Below, piece by piece: positions 1 to 8,806 of a stretch of 64,000 nt of DNA; position 1 is the first letter of the stretch; every line of letters begins with the position of its first letter. The stretch comes from Mesobacillus sp. AQ2 (GTDB lineage Bacteria; Bacillota; Bacilli; Bacillales; Cytobacillaceae): positions 4,739,960-4,803,959 of the forward strand of contig NZ_CP126080.1 in assembly GCF_030122805.1 (NCBI RefSeq), written 5' to 3'. Below the pieces are notes generated by a model. The model was not told the origin of the DNA. It searched no databases and was given only the letters and a program-made list of their open reading frames with translations. Made by a program: the position numbers and the translations under genes.

Positions 1-1027
1 GTATTTCATGTGCTACTCCTGCTGCCAGTTCTCCTACAATCGATAGCTTTTCAGATTGCAAAAGAATCTCCTCCGCTTTTTTCCGTTCAGAAATATCCCG
101 GCTTATTATTACAATGTGCTCAATCACCCGCTCATCACTCATTACCGGCATCCAGCGGGACTCAAAATCCATCCATTTTCCTCTTTTATCTTGAAAGCGA
201 AACTCTAATGGCATCGATTCTTTATTTTTCATAATCTTTGTGATTGTTTCTCTGAAAGTCACAACGTCATCTGGATGAATTAACTTACATATCTCAATCT
301 TTTCAAGCTCTGCTGCCTTGTATCCCAACACCATCTCATGAGAGGGTGAAAAATAAGTTATGACATGCTCTTTGTCCATTACCATGATGAGGTCTGATGT
401 ATTCTCCGCTATGAGGCGGTATTTTGATTCACTTTCCTCCAGCGTCTGCTCCATCCTCTTTCGTTCCTTAATAATCCTGTATAACTTTTCATATGACTCG
501 ATCAAGATTCCTCCAATAAGAACTCCTATTGACACAAACAATAAGTATTGGAAGTGAAATATTGGATTGTCTCTTATTATGTTGAAAACAATCGGTACAG
601 TAATTATATAAGTGACAATGTAAGAAAACAGTAAAATCATAACTCTCTTGACTGGTTTAAAATGGGTAGTTGCTTTGTGAATAACGACCAGAATGGCCAT
701 CACCACTAACCAGCCAACTATTGCCGGAAACCAGTTTACAGAGACCATTAACCTTGATGCCAACGCCATGCTGCCGGTAATAATTCCTGCAGCAGGCCCA
801 AGATACGCGAAGACCAAAATGATGACGGCATACCGAATATCATATGAGTAACCTTCATCCTGGAAAGATAACATTACAAGTACAGAGGAAACAATACCCC
901 CGTATAATCCTACCCAGAGCCACAGTTGTTTTAATGGCTTATGATTCAGGTAAGAGCGAATGACTAAAGGAGTACTGACCATTAAAGAAAGCATTGAGAG
1001 ATTAATTATGTAGTCTATTAAAATCAA
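1..1027 (-). CDS. Membrane sensor histidine kinase, 5TM-PAS-HisKA (partial, runs off left edge)
   Basis: Reading the minus strand from a TTG at 1027 gives an open frame of 342 codons to the window edge. A GGTGGG ribosome site lies six bases before this TTG. The N-terminal ~190 residues are hydrophobic, with about five or six membrane spans (5TM receptor type). A PAS domain follows (SKYRLIAENTSDLIMVMD, then a PAS-associated segment ending near DISERKKAEE). The frame reaches the edge in the H-box of a HisKA domain (LSIVGELAAGVAHEI), so the ATPase domain lies outside the window. The layout resembles KinB-like or general PAS sensor kinases that feed sporulation or stress relays. The ligand cannot be told. 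The product call is firm; the TTG start is likely but not certain. Confidence 0.85.
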   Translation of the reverse strand, partial: MILIDYIINLSMLSLMVSTPLVIRSYLNHKPLKQLWLWVGLYGGIVSSVLVMLSFQDEGYSYDIRYAVIILVFAYLGPAAGIITGSMALASRLMVSVNWFPAIVGWLVVMAILVVIHKATTHFKPVKRVMILLFSYIVTYIITVPIVFNIIRDNPIFHFQYLLFVSIGVLIGGILIESYEKLYRIIKERKRMEQTLEESESKYRLIAENTSDLIMVMDKEHVITYFSPSHEMVLGYKAAELEKIEICKLIHPDDVVTFRETITKIMKNKESMPLEFRFQDKRGKWMDFESRWMPVMSDERVIEHIVIISRDISERKKAEEILLQSEKLSIVGELAAGVAHEI

Positions 1028-1209
1028 CTGGCTCCCACCTATTGTAAATTTCCGAATTTACTAATTATCATAAACCAGAGATTCAACCTTTTCCATAACA
1101 TTTTAATACTAGCAGTTCAGTATTATTTTTAAATTTTTAAAATAGTTAAATTATAATTTAATTATTTCGGTTTTCGTAGTAATATGAAAGGATAAAGGAG
1201 GAGATATCC

Positions 1210-3027
1210 ATGAATAAAACTGTTGAAAAACGTCTTGCCCGCTCAGAAGTTCATGAATCACTGACCTGGAATCTTAATGATTTATATCCATCTGACAAAG
1301 AGTGGGAGGATGCACTGAAAGAGATCGAGGCTGATGTTAAAAAATTCGATAGCTTCAGAGGAACCTTACATACAGGGCCGAAAGCTTTACTGGAATGCCT
1401 TACTGCCCAGGAAGAGTTAACAAAGAAATTGGTAAAGGTTCGAACATACGCAAGCCTGAAGCAATCCGCTGACGGCACTGACCCGGTGAACCAGGCAAAT
1501 TCAGCAAAGGTTGGGGCCGTTGGCACAAAGGCGATGGCTGCACTATCCTTTATTTCATCTGAAATCCTTGAGTTTGATGAAGGCAAAGCAGAAGAGTTCA
1601 TCGAGGCTGAGGAAGGACTCCAGCCTTTCAAAAAGACGCTTCTTGAGCTTCTGGAAACGAAAAAGCATAAACTATCGCCTGAAACAGAAGAAGTCCTTGC
1701 TGCTTTAGGAGAAGTCCATTCAGCACCTTACAACATATACAATATGGCCAAACTAGCGGATATGGAATTTTCGTCTATTAGGGACGAACAAGATAACGAT
1801 TTGCCAGTTTCATTTGCGCTGTTCGAGAGCCGGTATGAATTTTCGCCGGATACTTATGTCCGCAGAAAAGCCTATGATTCATTTGTTTCAACCCTCAAAC
1901 AATATAAAAATACCATCGCCGCCACCTATGCCACCGAGGTAAAAAAACAGGTGACCCTTGCAAAGCTGAGGAAATATGAATCCGTTACCGATATGCTTTT
2001 GGAGCCACAGCAGGTAACAAAGGAAATGTATAATAACCAAATTGATATCATCTACAAGGAACTGGCCCCGCATATGCGCCGTTTTGCTCAGTTAAAGAAG
2101 AAGGTGCTGGGCCTGGATAAAATGATGTTCTGTGACTTGAAGGCTCCATTTGATCCGGATTTTGATCCTCAAATCACTTATGATGAGGCACGACAGCTGA
2201 TTACCGATTCATTGAAGGTAATGGGAGCGGATTATACAGCAATGGTTGAAAAGGGCTTTGAAGACAGATGGGTAGACCTTGCTGATAATGTTGGAAAATC
2301 AACAGGTGCATTTTGCTCAAGTCCTTATGGATCACACCCATATATCCTGATCACATGGGCGGACAATATGCGCGGCTGCTTCACGCTGGCACATGAATTC
2401 GGCCATGCGGGCCATTTTTACCTGGCCAATAAAAATCAGCGCATCATGAATGTGCGTCCATCCATGTATTTCATTGAAGCACCATCGACAATGAATGAAA
2501 TGCTTTTAGCCCAATATCTTCTTGATAAAAATAAGGAAAACCCGCAGATGATTCGCTGGGTGGTCTTGCAGCTGCTGGGAACTTATTATCATAATTTCGT
2601 GACCCACCTGCTGGAGGCTGAGTTCCAGCGCCGTGTTTACGCGCATGCTGAAGCTGGGAATGCACTTACGGCAAAAACACTTACTGAAATGAAAACAGAT
2701 GTCCTGACTGGCTTCTGGGGCGATACAGTCGAAATCGACGAAGGGGCGGGTCTCACCTGGATGCGCCAGCCACATTACTATATGGGCTTTTATCCATACA
2801 CCTACTCTGCCGGCCTGACTGCATCGACCGCCGTTTCCCAGTTGATCCAGGAGGAAGGGCAGCCGGCTGTTGACCGCTGGCTTGAGGTGCTCCGTGCAGG
2901 CGGAACCATGAAGCCGCTGGAATTGCTGAAGCATGCCGGCATCGATATGTCGACTCCGGAACCTGTACGCAAGGCTGTCGGTTATGTTGGATCACTGATC
3001 GACCAATTGGAAGCATCCTATCAGTAA
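1210..3027 (+). CDS. pepF: Oligoendopeptidase F, M3 family metallopeptidase
   Basis: The 605-residue product has the usual PepF length. It is a cytoplasmic zinc peptidase that cleaves short oligopeptides. The zinc site is visible as HEFGH (H395, H399) with the third ligand in FIEAPS (E423), the spacing used by the M3 family. The N-terminal third is the helical PepF domain that closes over the substrate channel. The ATG has a strong AAAGGAGGAG ribosome site. A palindromic terminator follows directly, shared with the convergent gene at 3069. The gene appears monocistronic. In Bacillus the enzyme degrades internalised or processed peptides, and overexpression is reported to affect sporulation signalling. 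Confidence 0.95.
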   Translation: MNKTVEKRLARSEVHESLTWNLNDLYPSDKEWEDALKEIEADVKKFDSFRGTLHTGPKALLECLTAQEELTKKLVKVRTYASLKQSADGTDPVNQANSAKVGAVGTKAMAALSFISSEILEFDEGKAEEFIEAEEGLQPFKKTLLELLETKKHKLSPETEEVLAALGEVHSAPYNIYNMAKLADMEFSSIRDEQDNDLPVSFALFESRYEFSPDTYVRRKAYDSFVSTLKQYKNTIAATYATEVKKQVTLAKLRKYESVTDMLLEPQQVTKEMYNNQIDIIYKELAPHMRRFAQLKKKVLGLDKMMFCDLKAPFDPDFDPQITYDEARQLITDSLKVMGADYTAMVEKGFEDRWVDLADNVGKSTGAFCSSPYGSHPYILITWADNMRGCFTLAHEFGHAGHFYLANKNQRIMNVRPSMYFIEAPSTMNEMLLAQYLLDKNKENPQMIRWVVLQLLGTYYHNFVTHLLEAEFQRRVYAHAEAGNALTAKTLTEMKTDVLTGFWGDTVEIDEGAGLTWMRQPHYYMGFYPYTYSAGLTASTAVSQLIQEEGQPAVDRWLEVLRAGGTMKPLELLKHAGIDMSTPEPVRKAVGYVGSLIDQLEASYQ

Positions 3028-3031
3028 AACT

Positions 3032-3063
3032 AAGAAACCCCATGGAGGTCCATGGGGTTTCTT
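3032..3063. terminator. Bidirectional terminator between pepF and the parR-like gene
   Basis: A near-perfect palindrome (AGAAACCCCATGG / CCATGGGGTTTCT) sits between two convergent genes, with T runs on both strands. Confidence 0.85.
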
Positions 3064-3068
3064 CATGC

Positions 3069-3656
3069 TCACTTATTCATTTTGGCAAGGAAATCTCCTA
3101 ACAGGTCATCCAGATCTTCTTCTGTCTCTTCCTGGTCCGGTGTTTCAGTTTGTTGGGCTGATTCCCATTCAAATGAATCCAAATCATCGTCCAAGTCGTC
3201 GATTTCAGCACCAGAGGCCGTTTCCTGTGTTACCGGTGATTCCTCTTCTAATGCTGTCGGGTGCATGTTCATATCCTTTTCCTGCAGGTAAAGAGCCTCA
3301 TCTATTTCAGTAGACTTGCTGTTCAATGAGGCCAGCAGTGCGGTTGCCCTCAAGGGATCCGTCAACAGATGATAGACGATATTGCCCAGCAAAGCTTCTG
3401 AATGCTCATGCTTGATCCAATCCCGCTGCGATTTGCTGAGACTCCGAGGGAGAGGGATTGTAATCGTTTCGCGTTCCCTTGAATAAGAATTCCCCACACC
3501 TTTGACGACAAATTCGGCAATCTTGCTCGAAAAGTTCCTTCGCTCTGTTTCCTTTAAGTTCTGGAGATGCCTTAAGATATGGTCTGGTGTATCAGAGGGA
3601 ACACGAAATGACAATGCTTGTCCTCTCTTAATCTCATTTGGGTTGGTTTTTTTCAT
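3069..3656 (-). CDS. ParR-like DNA-binding adaptor of an actin-type partition operon
   Basis: This 195-residue protein is encoded 14 bp downstream of the ParM-like gene on the same strand. Residues about 11-55 (RGQALSFRVPSDTPDHILRH onward) read as a beta strand followed by two helices, compatible with a ribbon-helix-helix DNA-binding fold. The last ~60 residues are very acidic (DDLDDDLDSFEWE). Plasmid ParR proteins have the same plan: an N-terminal RHH that binds iterons and a C-terminal tail that contacts ParM filaments. No sequence family was recognised outright. The assignment rests on operon position, predicted fold and the iteron cluster upstream. It could instead be an unrelated ParM regulator. 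Confidence 0.5.
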   Translation of the reverse strand: MKKTNPNEIKRGQALSFRVPSDTPDHILRHLQNLKETERRNFSSKIAEFVVKGVGNSYSRERETITIPLPRSLSKSQRDWIKHEHSEALLGNIVYHLLTDPLRATALLASLNSKSTEIDEALYLQEKDMNMHPTALEEESPVTQETASGAEIDDLDDDLDSFEWESAQQTETPDQEETEEDLDDLLGDFLAKMNK

Positions 3657-3670
3657 AGGATCACCTTATT

Positions 3671-4846
3671 TTAGCTTTTAACAGGTTCAGAAGCGGCTTT
3701 GCTGCTCTTCTCTGATTTTTTCACAAAGTCCATGATGAGCTTATAATAAGCGTTCGCCATCATCCAGATGCTTTCTTTTTCATCCTCGAAAAATTCAATG
3801 TTATAGCCATCAAGATTATTGTTCAATGTTTTGATATATTCTTTTAAAACTGTTGCTCCTCCGCCAACAAAATAGCAGATTTCAGTCTGGGAATTCTTTG
3901 CCCACACATTGCGAAGCAGGCGGTATTGCTTTTTAGCCAGTTCAAGCAGGATACGGTCTGTGATGTCATGAACGCTTGTACGGCTTCCTTTGACCATGAT
4001 ATGGTTCCGGTCATTCTTGCGCGTGATGATCTCTACAACGTCCGTACGGCTGTCTAACTCGACGCCATGCTTGCTGCGGATTTCTTCCCTGATTTGTTCG
4101 AGTGCTTCAGACACACCAAGGTTGAAGCCCTGTGCCTTGTCATCATCGACATTGCGATTCTTGATGACAGCGATATCTGTTGATAATCCGCCGATATCCT
4201 GGATCAGGATTCTTCTATCAATCAAGTCCTTATTGATGATTTTCAGGCTATTATCCATTACTAGATTGATATATGCTGCGAAGCCTTCAGGATAAACCTT
4301 CACTTCATCGAATTTGATATTTACTTTCAGTCCCTGGTATTTCGGGGTAACAAGGAATTCAACCTGGTGAACGGATCCTACCAGCTTGGAACGGTAGCCA
4401 GCATCTTTTCCTTCCTTGACCTCGCGAAGCGGAAGGCCGGTACCAAGCGTATAATTCGCATCAATGACATTCTTGCTTTTCGGGAAAAGCTTGGCATTGT
4501 CTTCATTGACAGCATCCAATGCTAGAGTAGCGAAAAGCATAATCAAGGTCTGATCTTCCTCCGACTTGCTGCTGCCAGGATCAAGTTCGGTAGCATTGTC
4601 ACTTTTAGTAGCCAGGTTTCCGACACGATAGATTGCGTTATTTTCTTTCAGGGCAGGGGAGTGGACACGAATATGGATTCCATCAAGCGGATCCTTCGCA
4701 TCAAGCTCCTCGATGCCGATTACAGGACGGTCTTCAGTGTCCCTTGCCACGATGTTAGGGATATTCAGTTCGTTATCAAATTCTCCAAAAATAGCTTTAA
4801 TAGAATCGTTACCAACATCAACTGCTGCAATTCTGGATTTCGTCAT
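3671..4846 (-). CDS. ParM/StbA-family actin-like ATPase (chromosomal)
   Basis: The 391-residue protein has the actin-fold ATPase motifs in order: phosphate-1 VDVGNDSIKA (D10), phosphate-2 DIGGLSTDIAV (D217) and the adenosine motif VGGGATVLKEYI (G328-G330). ParM homologues polymerise with ATP into filaments that push plasmid or chromosomal loci apart. Of two in-frame ATGs, the second (4846) is properly spaced from AAAGGA; the first (4855) almost touches it. The gene lies directly downstream of a cluster of about fifteen TGTAHAC repeats, the position of parC in parMRC operons. A ParR candidate follows. The operon sits about 60 kb from oriC with no plasmid replication gene nearby. Confidence 0.82.
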   Translation of the reverse strand: MTKSRIAAVDVGNDSIKAIFGEFDNELNIPNIVARDTEDRPVIGIEELDAKDPLDGIHIRVHSPALKENNAIYRVGNLATKSDNATELDPGSSKSEEDQTLIMLFATLALDAVNEDNAKLFPKSKNVIDANYTLGTGLPLREVKEGKDAGYRSKLVGSVHQVEFLVTPKYQGLKVNIKFDEVKVYPEGFAAYINLVMDNSLKIINKDLIDRRILIQDIGGLSTDIAVIKNRNVDDDKAQGFNLGVSEALEQIREEIRSKHGVELDSRTDVVEIITRKNDRNHIMVKGSRTSVHDITDRILLELAKKQYRLLRNVWAKNSQTEICYFVGGGATVLKEYIKTLNNNLDGYNIEFFEDEKESIWMMANAYYKLIMDFVKKSEKSSKAASEPVKS

Positions 4847-4868
4847 TCTTATCATTCCTTTTCATTTA

Positions 4869-5120
4869 TGTATACTTACCTACTATTCTAAAGGTAAAGG
4901 GAAATAATAGATACTGCAAGATATACGGGTAAAAAGAAATGTAATTGTAAACATGTAAACGAGATGTAAACCTGACGAGTATTGTATACATAATTGTACA
5001 CAACGAATACAAATCTGTATACATGCCTATATATCAGTATGTATACGAGTTTGTATACGTGTAAACATAATTGTACACCCATTGTTTACAAAACGTATAC
5101 ATGTATACATATTTGTACAC
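4869..5120. repeat. Iteron cluster (TGTAHAC), candidate parC-like centromere and operator
   Basis: Heptamers TGTATAC, TGTAAAC or TGTACAC occur at 4869, 4946, 4954, 4965, 4983, 4995, 5016, 5040, 5052, 5060, 5072, 5102 and 5114, all on the plus strand. A CGTATAC lies at 5094 and an inverted copy at 5084. Spacing is mostly 8, 11 or 12 bp, so successive copies fall on roughly one helical face. The cluster lies between the ParM-like start codon and the gene upstream, where its promoter must be. By analogy with R1 parC it could bind the ParR-like product both for segregation and for autoregulation. An open frame read through it on the minus strand is an artefact of the repeats. Confidence 0.6.
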
Positions 5121-5125
5121 ATTAA

Positions 5126-5559
5126 AATATTTACCTTATTTTACCTTTTAACAGACCTATCAGAGCCCCCTCCCCTCCCCTGCCGTTGAAAAGATTTTAA
5201 AAGATTTGAATTTTAATGAATGAATTTGATTGGTAAGAGTTGAAGATGAAAGAGTCATTGGAGGCAAATAACACAACGGACATGGAAAAGGTTCCAGGAA
5301 GTAAATAACCGCACCATAAAAGTATGCATGTATAACAGTGCCAATTTTTAAAAAGGCTTCAATATGCAGATGAGTAATATGAATCCACCACACCTACCCA
5401 AGAGACTTGAAAAAGGAAGTTGAAAAAAGCAGGGAATTGTCGGAACATGGAGAAAGAGGAAGGAAGAAAGAAAGAAATAACAGGTGTATTTCCGCATTTT
5501 TCCATAAAAAGAAGTAATGGTTACCTTCTGATCACCCACTATCAATGATAAAAGGTAAA
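5126..5559. other. Intergenic stretch, no gene seen
   Basis: About 430 bases between the iterons and the swrC terminator. There is a C-rich tract at 5165-5180 and short AT-rich sequence. I see no codon-like reading frame with a ribosome site and no RNA gene. Confidence 0.4.
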
Positions 5560-5561
5560 AA

Positions 5562-5595
5562 AGTCCCCTGTGGACGACTGGTCATCCGCAGGGGC
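5562..5595 (-). terminator. Terminator of swrC
   Basis: CCCCTG(T/C)GGA... hairpin with stem CCCCTGYGGA and a T run on the minus strand, 8 bases past the stop codon. Confidence 0.8.
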
Positions 5596-5602
5596 TATTG
5601 TA

Positions 5603-8600
5603 TTAATCCTCTTGTATTTCTCGTCGATTTTTCTTAAAAATTTTCGACAGAACTTCATAAACAATTGGCACAACAATCAGTGTTAACAGTGTCGAGCTTG
5701 TTAAACCGCCTATTACAGTAATGGCAAGGCCTTTTGAAATCAAGCCTCCGCCTCCTGAGCCCATGGCCAATGGAATCAGGGCACCAACAGTGGCTATTGC
5801 TGTCATAAGGATTGGACGTAAACGCGTTGCTCCTGCCTCAAGAACGGCTTCACGCATCGTCATTCCATCACGTTCCATGTGGATGATCCGGTCTACGAGT
5901 ACGATTGCATTCGTTACAACAATACCAATCAGCATCAAGAGACCCATCATGACTGAAACAGAAATCGTTTCATCTGCAATCAACAATCCAACAAACGATC
6001 CGACAACCGCAAATGGGAGCGAGAACAGAATGGCGAATGGTGCTACACCTTCACGGAAGGTTACAACCAGGATGAAGTAAACAATCGCGATAGCAGCAAG
6101 CATTGCAGCACCTAGCTGTGTAAATGTTTCGGTCATGTCCGCCTGTACGCCTGCAACACCAACTTCTACACCCTTTGGCATATCTAAAGCATCGATTGCC
6201 TCTTGGGTTTCAGCAGATGCTTTTGAAATATCATCATCTGTAACCGTTCCTGAAACGGATGCATAGTACTGCCCTTTACTGCGGGCGAGTGTATTCATCG
6301 TTGTACCTTTTTCAACGGTTACCAGTTCTGATAATGGCATCGTTGTTCCCATGGCTGTTGGGACTTCTGTATCCAGGATATCATCAACTGACTCAGGCTG
6401 CTTTTCCTGCTCCTGCTGGACGATGACATCTAGTGATTCACCATCTTTTTCAATCGTCGTCAATGTATCTTTAGTTTTGTTTGGGTTTAACATCATGACA
6501 ATTTGTCCGGCTGTTAAACCATATTGCAGCAATTCGTCCTGTTCGACTTTAAATGTGTATTCCACGTATGCTTCCTCTGCACTGGAACTTACATCTTCCA
6601 AGCCTTTAATACCTTTCATCTCACCCTCAGCCATTTTCACAGCATCAGTAAGTTTGTTTAGATCTTCACTGTAGAATGTGTAGCTGATTTCGTTCTCCGG
6701 CATCGACATGCCGCCGAAATTCTGGCTCTTCCACTCGCCGCTTTGTCCAATTTTGAATACATACTCTTCAATTTCTTTCTTGACGTCTGGGAAATTTTCC
6801 ATATCAGGATCAAAAATCAGGTACATCAAGCCTCCGCCTGATCCCCCGCCCATCATTGCCGACATCTGGTCAGCTTCATCGCTAATCGATACTTGAACGA
6901 TGTCAATATCATCACGTTTGAGCATCTTTTCTTCGACTTCAGCGATACTCTCGATTGTTTCTTCTTTAAGTTCGCCTGCTGCAGGAGTATAAGTAAGGTA
7001 CATAACCTTATCTTCCTCGCTGCCCATGAAGCTAAAGCCAATAATCGGTGTGAGGGCAAGGCTTCCAGCTAAAAGTACAACAGCAATAAGGGAAGTGATG
7101 ATTTTATGGTTAAGCGACTTGTTCAAGACGCCTTTATACCAGCTTGCCAGTTTGCCAACTTCTTTGTGGCTGCTTTCTGTTTTTTCACCATAAAGTTTCT
7201 TTTTGAACAAGAAGTGTGACAAGGCCGGAACGATTGTAATGGCAACAATCAATGAAGCACCAAGGGCAAAAGTCATTGTCAATGCAAATGGCGCGAATAA
7301 TTCGCCTACCATGCCGCCTACAAAAATCAGCGGTGCAAAAACAGCAACCGTTACAAGTGTAGATGATAAAATTGGCTTGAACATTTCAATGGTTGCTTCA
7401 CGTACTAATGCACGGCCTGTTAATTTTTCTTCCTTCAAGTGGAGGCGTCGGTATATATTTTCCACAACGACGATCGAGTCATCTATTACACGCCCAATGG
7501 CAACCGTAATCGCGCCAAGTGTCATGATATTAAGCGTGATTTCCATCCAATTCAACAGCAGCAATGCCATAAAAATCGAAACTGGAATTGACACAATTGA
7601 TATAATCGTAGACTTGAAGTCTCGTAAAAACAGCAGAATAACCAGGACCGCAATCAATCCGCCAAATAAAGCTTTTTCAATCATTGTTGTTACAGATTCT
7701 TCAATTGGCTTACCCTGGTCCAGTGATACATCAATGGATAGGCCATCAATTTTATCCTGTTCTTCTTTTATTAAATCCTTTATCTCATTCACAACATCAA
7801 CTGTGTTTGCTTGCTGTTCCTTGACAATCTGGATGGCAATCGCATCATTGCCGTTTGTACGGGAAATGGACTGCACCTTGCCTACCAGCTCAATCTCAGC
7901 AATATCACTAAGCTTTACAAAAGGTGATGGATTTGATTCTGATGGAGTTACCGGAATCAGCATGTTCTTCAGTTGTTCAGTTGTGGTGAACTTGCCATCA
8001 ACAGCAACTGCCTGCTCGCCTTCCTTAAATTCAAAAAGCCCCAGCGATACGCCTAAATTGCTGGCCTGAATCATTTCCTTCACTTTGTCTTCCGTCAAAC
8101 CGAACTGAGCCATTTTCGCTTCATTATACGCAAGATTCACTTCTTCGATATGCTGTCCTGTTATCGTTTCGGAAGCCACACCATCGATTTTATCGATCTT
8201 CGGAAGCAGGATATCCTCGACTGTTGATGTAAGCTCAACAATATCCTCTTTCGTGCTGCTGACACTCAGTGCAGCGATCGGCATCATGTTCATGCTGATG
8301 GCCGTAATGGTTGGCTCCTGTGCACCTTCCGGAAGCTGAACCGTATCCAATGCCGACTGTAAAGCCCGCTTGGCTTCATCCATATCAATGCCATATTCAT
8401 ACTCAACCTGGATACTGGACATATTGGAATATGAATTGGAATAGACGTACTTTACATCTTCCAGTCCTTCCACCGCTTTTTCAATCGGGATGGACACATC
8501 ATCCATTACCTTCTCAGGAGTGGCTCCGGGATAAACATCCATGACCATTAAATACGGGATGGAGATATTCGGAATCGTCTCCATGTTCATCCGCGTACCT

Positions 8601-8686
8601 GAATAAATTCCTGAGACTGTAATGATGATCGTAAGCAGCCAAACCGCCAGTTTATTTCCAAGCACAAAATTGACCAGATTTTTCAC
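5603..8686 (-). CDS. swrC: RND-family efflux pump, SwrC/YerP type
   Basis: This 1027-residue protein is a full-length RND transporter with twelve membrane spans in two halves, each with a large extracytoplasmic loop. The TM4 proton-relay acidic pair is present (GRVIDDSIVVVENIYRRL). The start is NLVNFVLGNKLAVWLL and the porter segment includes YPGATPEKVMDDVSIPIEK, both typical of Gram-positive SwrC, which exports surfactin and other amphiphiles using the proton gradient. The GTG start follows AGGTAGGTG. It is transcribed alone from a promoter whose spacer carries a palindrome typical of TetR operators. In B. subtilis the TetR regulator YerO adjoins this gene; here no regulator is adjacent. Confidence 0.88.
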   Translation of the reverse strand: MKNLVNFVLGNKLAVWLLTIIITVSGIYSGTRMNMETIPNISIPYLMVMDVYPGATPEKVMDDVSIPIEKAVEGLEDVKYVYSNSYSNMSSIQVEYEYGIDMDEAKRALQSALDTVQLPEGAQEPTITAISMNMMPIAALSVSSTKEDIVELTSTVEDILLPKIDKIDGVASETITGQHIEEVNLAYNEAKMAQFGLTEDKVKEMIQASNLGVSLGLFEFKEGEQAVAVDGKFTTTEQLKNMLIPVTPSESNPSPFVKLSDIAEIELVGKVQSISRTNGNDAIAIQIVKEQQANTVDVVNEIKDLIKEEQDKIDGLSIDVSLDQGKPIEESVTTMIEKALFGGLIAVLVILLFLRDFKSTIISIVSIPVSIFMALLLLNWMEITLNIMTLGAITVAIGRVIDDSIVVVENIYRRLHLKEEKLTGRALVREATIEMFKPILSSTLVTVAVFAPLIFVGGMVGELFAPFALTMTFALGASLIVAITIVPALSHFLFKKKLYGEKTESSHKEVGKLASWYKGVLNKSLNHKIITSLIAVVLLAGSLALTPIIGFSFMGSEEDKVMYLTYTPAAGELKEETIESIAEVEEKMLKRDDIDIVQVSISDEADQMSAMMGGGSGGGLMYLIFDPDMENFPDVKKEIEEYVFKIGQSGEWKSQNFGGMSMPENEISYTFYSEDLNKLTDAVKMAEGEMKGIKGLEDVSSSAEEAYVEYTFKVEQDELLQYGLTAGQIVMMLNPNKTKDTLTTIEKDGESLDVIVQQEQEKQPESVDDILDTEVPTAMGTTMPLSELVTVEKGTTMNTLARSKGQYYASVSGTVTDDDISKASAETQEAIDALDMPKGVEVGVAGVQADMTETFTQLGAAMLAAIAIVYFILVVTFREGVAPFAILFSLPFAVVGSFVGLLIADETISVSVMMGLLMLIGIVVTNAIVLVDRIIHMERDGMTMREAVLEAGATRLRPILMTAIATVGALIPLAMGSGGGGLISKGLAITVIGGLTSSTLLTLIVVPIVYEVLSKIFKKNRREIQED

Positions 8687-8725
8687 TATTGCACCTACCT
8701 TAATTAATCATTTACACACATTATA

Positions 8726-8754
8726 ATGTTAATGACTGACCGGTCATTTGTCAA
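8726..8754 (-). promoter_or_regulatory. swrC promoter with TetR-type operator
   Basis: On the minus strand TTGACA (8754-8749) and TAACAT (8731-8726) are separated by 17 bases. The perfect palindrome TGACCGGTCA (8737-8746) fills the spacer and extends partly to ATGAC...GTCAT. Such palindromes are common TetR-family operators, and this placement would block RNA polymerase. Confidence 0.6.
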
Positions 8755-8770
8755 TTCTGTATGCACATTA

Positions 8771-8802
8771 AAAGACCCACTCAACATGGAAAGTGGGTCT
8801 TT
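8771..8802 (-). terminator. Terminator downstream of the disrupted lipoprotein gene
   Basis: AAAGACCCACT / AGTGGGTCTTT stem with a nine-base loop, located just after the lipoprotein stop codon. It also separates that gene from the swrC promoter. Confidence 0.75.
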
Positions 8803-8806
8803 GGTA

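Noticed and set aside
42..557. Plus-strand frames at the left edge
   Set aside because: Antisense to the sensor kinase read on the minus strand, whose PAS and HisKA motifs are clear.
4888..5082. 64-codon minus-strand frame over the iterons, rich in Tyr, Val and Ile
   Set aside because: It is created by the TGTATAC-type repeats; no ribosome site and strongly repetitive residues.
7203..8069. 288-codon plus-strand frame inside swrC
   Set aside because: Antisense shadow of a well-conserved RND pump; no ribosome site and unnatural composition.
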